The translations under genes were made by a program, and so were the position numbers. Under the pieces are notes generated by a model. The model saw only the letters and a list, made by a program, of their open reading frames with translations, was not told where the DNA came from and ran no database searches. A stretch of DNA of 64,000 nt from an uncultured Coriobacteriaceae bacterium (GTDB lineage Bacteria; Actinomycetota; Coriobacteriia; Coriobacteriales; Atopobiaceae), in assembly GCA_902793195.1 (NCBI GenBank), contig CADBCS010000005.1:32491-96490 (forward strand). Reading direction: 5' to 3'. Positions within the stretch are counted from its first letter, which is position 1, and the number at the start of each line of letters is the position of its first letter. Below, in pieces: positions 61,318-64,000 of this stretch.

Positions 61318-62040
61318 CTACCACACCTCAGGCGGATGCTCGTCGAGCCATCGCTGGGACACCCGCCAACTTGGACAGTGCAGGTCCATGAGGGCGTGGA
61401 AGCGAGCCGAATGGCTCGGCTCGACGAGGTGGCACAGCTCGTGGACGAGCACCATCTCCAAGCAGTCGGGCGGACACTCCGCCAGCGCCAGGTTGATGCG
61501 GATGCGCCCGGTCCTGGGCGTGCAGGACCCCCACCGCGTCTTCATCCGCCTGAACGTTATGGAAGTCGCCCGCCTTCCCACCCGACGCTCGCAGTCCGGC
61601 AGCAGCTCGCCCACACGCGCGGACAGCTGCTCTCCAAGCCAGCGCATCACAAGCGACGCCCTTCCCTCGCGGGTCGAGCCATGGGGTACCCCGAGCACCA
61701 GCGTGCCGCCTGCCAGACGGCACCCCAGCTCGTCGACGCCACGCTCCACGCGCAACACGACCTCCTCGCCCCAGACGCTCAGCGTCTCTCCCGTCTCCCA
61801 GTCCTGCGGCATGGCGCTTCGTCGCTCGTCGCGTCTCCGCATGTGCTCCGCGAACCAGGGGGCCCGGCTCCTCGCCATCTCGACGACGCGCTCGTGCGAC
61901 ATGCGCTCGGGCACGCTCATGCGTGCGACGCCGTCGCTGCCAATGCGAAAGTTGACGTTTTTAACGCGCTTGCGAGACACCACGATCTTCAAGCCGTCCA
62001 CTTCCAACAAAAAGGAGGGGGCTGATCGCTGCGATGCCAA
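61318..62040 (-). CDS. YgjP/DUF45-like zinc metallopeptidase
   Basis: 240 aa, family of SprT/WSS1-like metalloproteases often seen near type I restriction systems or alone. The zinc site HELCHL with downstream EPSHSARFHALM gives three His/Glu ligands. RRMKTRWGSCTPRTGRI is the family signature. The start is TTG at 62040, fixed by AAGGAG 6 nt upstream. It is divergent from the cyclo-ligase gene. Substrate unknown. Confidence 0.85.
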   Translation of the reverse strand: MASQRSAPSFLLEVDGLKIVVSRKRVKNVNFRIGSDGVARMSVPERMSHERVVEMARSRAPWFAEHMRRRDERRSAMPQDWETGETLSVWGEEVVLRVERGVDELGCRLAGGTLVLGVPHGSTREGRASLVMRWLGEQLSARVGELLPDCERRVGRRATSITFRRMKTRWGSCTPRTGRIRINLALAECPPDCLEMVLVHELCHLVEPSHSARFHALMDLHCPSWRVSQRWLDEHPPEVW

Positions 62041-62116
62041 AGGTGACTCCTTCCGCTAGTCCCCATTTTTCCAGTGTGAAACGGTTTTTTCGGTATGCGA
62101 CGACCAAGAGTAGGTT

Positions 62117-62130
62117 ATCGTATATACGAT
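62117..62130. promoter_or_regulatory. Perfect 14-bp palindrome in the divergent promoter region
   Basis: ATCGTATATACGAT is fully self-complementary. It lies directly before the AAGGAGG of the 5-formyl-THF cyclo-ligase gene, between it and the divergent metallopeptidase gene. On the minus strand TTGCAA with 17-nt spacing to TACTCT spans it. It is a good operator candidate. Confidence 0.5.
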
Positions 62131-62146
62131 TGCAAGGAGGTTGTAT

Positions 62147-62752
62147 ATGGCAAGTTCACAGGGCACCGATGCGAGCAAGGCCTCTCTTAGACAGACCTAT
62201 CTTTCACTATGCGAACACATGCCAAAGGACTTCTCGGGGCGCATCGACGGACAGGTGCGCACGATGCTTCGCATGCTCGATTCGTATCGCAACGCACCGC
62301 TCGTTCTGTGCTACCTTCCCGTTCACGAGGAGATAGACACCAAGCCCATCATCGACGATGTCTTTGCAGCAGGCAAGCGTCTTGCCCTGCCCTTCCTCGA
62401 CACCACAGCCGCCAAGCTCTCATTCTACGAGATAGAATCGCCCGAGCAGATCACGCGCGGTGCGCGCGGGCTGTCGAAGCCCCCGACCCCAGATGCGGTC
62501 CCGCTCGACGAGTGGGACTTCCTGGATTCGGTCTGCTTCGTGCCCGGTCTCGTGTTCGACGGCGAGGGACATCGCGTGGGCTACGGCGCTGGCTACTACG
62601 ACGAGTTCCTGGCCTACTATCCCGGCGAGAAGATCGGCCTCGTGCGCTCCGTGCAGGTAAGCAGCAATCCCCTCCCCCACGACGACCACGACATTCCCGT
62701 GGACGTGCTCGTTACCGAGGGCAGCATCTGGCGTTGCCGCGCCCTCTTCTAG
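62147..62752 (+). CDS. 5-Formyltetrahydrofolate cyclo-ligase
   Basis: ATP-dependent conversion of 5-formyl-THF to 5,10-methenyl-THF; 201 aa. The C-terminal signature is seen as PGLVFDGEGHRVGYGAGYYDEFL (ATP and Mg loop), and the N-terminal helices with LRQTYLSLCE fit the family. The start is the ATG at 62147, 7 nt after AAGGAGG; a TTG two codons earlier lies too close to it. Confidence 0.92.
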   Translation: MASSQGTDASKASLRQTYLSLCEHMPKDFSGRIDGQVRTMLRMLDSYRNAPLVLCYLPVHEEIDTKPIIDDVFAAGKRLALPFLDTTAAKLSFYEIESPEQITRGARGLSKPPTPDAVPLDEWDFLDSVCFVPGLVFDGEGHRVGYGAGYYDEFLAYYPGEKIGLVRSVQVSSNPLPHDDHDIPVDVLVTEGSIWRCRALF

Positions 62753-62809
62753 CGGACATACCGCAGCACAACCAAAACCATGCACGGACCACGTGCGGAG
62801 CGGTGGTCT

Positions 62810-63319
62810 TTATGCCGTTATGTCGTCGCGCATGGTGCTCACGCCACGGGAGAGCGAGATGACGCCCGTACGGCAGCTCTCCAGAATCTCGTAGTCGCGC
62901 ATCAGGTCGATGAAGTTGTCAATGAGCGCGGTGTCTCCCACCAACTGCAGGATGATGTCGTCGCGGCTGTACTCCATGATCTTCGCCTCGAACGCGGTGG
63001 CAGCATCCAGGATGTCGTTTCGCTTGTCCCGCTCCTGGTTGGCGAGCTTGATGAGCAAGAGCTCGCTCGTCACCGAGGCGTCGCCGTCGAGCTCACGCAC
63101 CATCACCACGTCCGGCAGCTTGTAGAGCTGCCTCATGAGCTGCTCCTTGGCGGCGTCGTCTCCGTCGAACACGGCCGTGATGCGCGAGTAGGCGGCCGTC
63201 TCGGTCTCGGACACGGTAAGCGATGCGATGTTGAAGCGACGACGCCTGAACATGCTCGTAACGCGGTTGAGCACGCCAAATCGATTGTGCACCAGAATAG
63301 CGAACGTGTAGCGACCCAT
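62810..63319 (-). CDS. ilvN: Acetolactate synthase small (regulatory) subunit
   Basis: 169 aa with an N-terminal ACT domain (about 3-75: HNRFGVLNRVTSMFRRRRFNI) and the C-terminal ALS-small domain. It binds valine and activates and feedback-inhibits the large subunit. It abuts the ilvB stop exactly, so the two are co-translated. Confidence 0.94.
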   Translation of the reverse strand: MGRYTFAILVHNRFGVLNRVTSMFRRRRFNIASLTVSETETAAYSRITAVFDGDDAAKEQLMRQLYKLPDVVMVRELDGDASVTSELLLIKLANQERDKRNDILDAATAFEAKIMEYSRDDIILQLVGDTALIDNFIDLMRDYEILESCRTGVISLSRGVSTMRDDITA

Positions 63320-64000
63320 CTATGCCCTCACCTCAACAATAATGTCGTCGAGCCCACCGGCCGGCGCCAGCATGGGTAGCACCAGCTCGTCCTTGTCTAT
63401 AACGCAGTCTATGAGATAGGGGCCCTCGCATGCCGACGCCTCGTCGAGCGCCTGCCTGAGGTCGTCGATGCTCGTCGCGTGCATGCCCTTGGCACCAAAC
63501 GCCCGGGCGACGGCCACGTAGTCCGTGTGCCTATGGTCCAACAGCGTGGTGCCCACATAACGGTGGTCGTAGAAGAGCCGCTGCCATTGCCGCACCATGC
63601 CCAAGACGCCGTTGTTCATGAGCAGGATGGTGAGGGGAACTCGCTCGGACACGGCCGTAGCCAACTCCTGGACGCTCATCCCCAGCCCACCGTCACCCAC
63701 GACCAGCAGCGTCCGCCTTCGGGTGGCCAATGCCACGCCGATCGATGCGGGCAGGCCAAATCCCATTGCCCCCAAGCCGCCATTGGTGACGAACGAGCGC
63801 GGCCTGTCGAAGGTCAGGTGCTGTGCCGCCCACATTTGGTGCTGTCCCACGTCGGTGACGACCGCGGCATCCCTCTCGCGATGGGAGTCCACGACCTTGA
63901 GCACGTTGAAGGGCGTCATCCCCAACCTCGCGTCGACCTGGGACGCCTCGTCCGCGCGCATCTTGTGCAGCAGCTCGTGCCAGCCACGGTGGTCGGCCTG
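63320..64000 (-). CDS. ilvB: Acetolactate synthase large subunit (5' end outside window)
   Basis: Only the last 226 residues or so are inside the window; the frame stays open to base 64000. It is the C-terminal ThDP-binding domain of the pyruvate-condensing enzyme for branched-chain amino acids. The motif VVGDGGLGMSVQELATA followed by LLMNNG is the ThDP/Mg site. GQHQMWAAQ and FVTNGGLGAMGFGLPAS are typical of biosynthetic IlvB. The start and any leader attenuator lie beyond the window edge. Confidence 0.93.
   Translation of the reverse strand, partial: QADHRGWHELLHKMRADEASQVDARLGMTPFNVLKVVDSHRERDAAVVTDVGQHQMWAAQHLTFDRPRSFVTNGGLGAMGFGLPASIGVALATRRRTLLVVGDGGLGMSVQELATAVSERVPLTILLMNNGVLGMVRQWQRLFYDHRYVGTTLLDHRHTDYVAVARAFGAKGMHATSIDDLRQALDEASACEGPYLIDCVIDKDELVLPMLAPAGGLDDIIVEVRA

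Overview
The window is 64 kb of a high-GC chromosome with dense, operon-packed housekeeping genes. The gene content points to an actinobacterium of the class Coriobacteriia, probably an Olsenella/Atopobium-type organism. The reasons are a dcw cluster without ftsA that ends sepF-yggT-divIVA, a DivIVA with a Pro/Ala linker, a mannose-family PTS with a ManO-like protein, and a compact aro operon with an aroE-aroK fusion. The genus is an inference from gene order and protein character, not from a search. I found no rRNA, tRNA, CRISPR array, transposase or prophage.

Layout. 1-20.2 kb (minus strand): the cell-division and cell-wall cluster, read from right to left as mraZ, rsmH, ftsL, ftsI, murF, mraY, murD, ftsW, murG, murC, ftsQ, ftsZ, pgeF, yggS, sepF, proC, yggT, divIVA, then cysK behind a terminator. 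A 10-bp-periodic triple repeat at the mraZ promoter looks like the MraZ operator. 20.4-28.2 kb (minus): pyrG-xerD, and an operon with its own consensus promoter running efp, asp23, nusB, xseB, tlyA, nadK, recN. 28.2-31.7 kb (minus): a mannose-type PTS (manL IIAB, manM IIC, manN IID) and manO, placed between pepQ and efp. 31.8-36.9 kb (minus): mltG, yqeG, aroK, a degenerate aroB-like gene and pepQ. 36.5-49.4 kb (minus): ruvX, alaS, a SigB/F-type sigma factor with an overlapping degenerate anti-sigma-like gene, rarA, dgt, two phosphatases, vsr, dxs and a phospholipase-C-like gene. 49.7-60.1 kb (plus): an MFS transporter, then aroF-tyrA-aroB-aroA-aroC-pheA-aroE/K and a PTS-IIB/AroQ fusion. 60.2-64 kb: trpS, a YgjP-like metallopeptidase, 5-formyl-THF cyclo-ligase, ilvN and the 3' part of ilvB.

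How it fits together. The window encodes nearly the whole route from PEP and erythrose-4-phosphate to prephenate, phenylpyruvate and hydroxyphenylpyruvate. The one step without a clearly competent enzyme is 3-dehydroquinate dehydration. The only candidate is a type II dehydroquinase domain that has lost almost all its catalytic residues and is fused behind a glucose-type PTS EIIB domain with an intact phospho-cysteine. A second aro locus next to the mannose PTS holds an intact shikimate kinase and a dehydroquinate-synthase homologue without its NAD, zinc and lysine motifs. Shikimate-pathway pseudoenzymes sitting beside or fused to PTS proteins, both drawing on PEP, are the most novel feature here. 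I propose, as inference, that they link sugar uptake to aromatic amino-acid synthesis.
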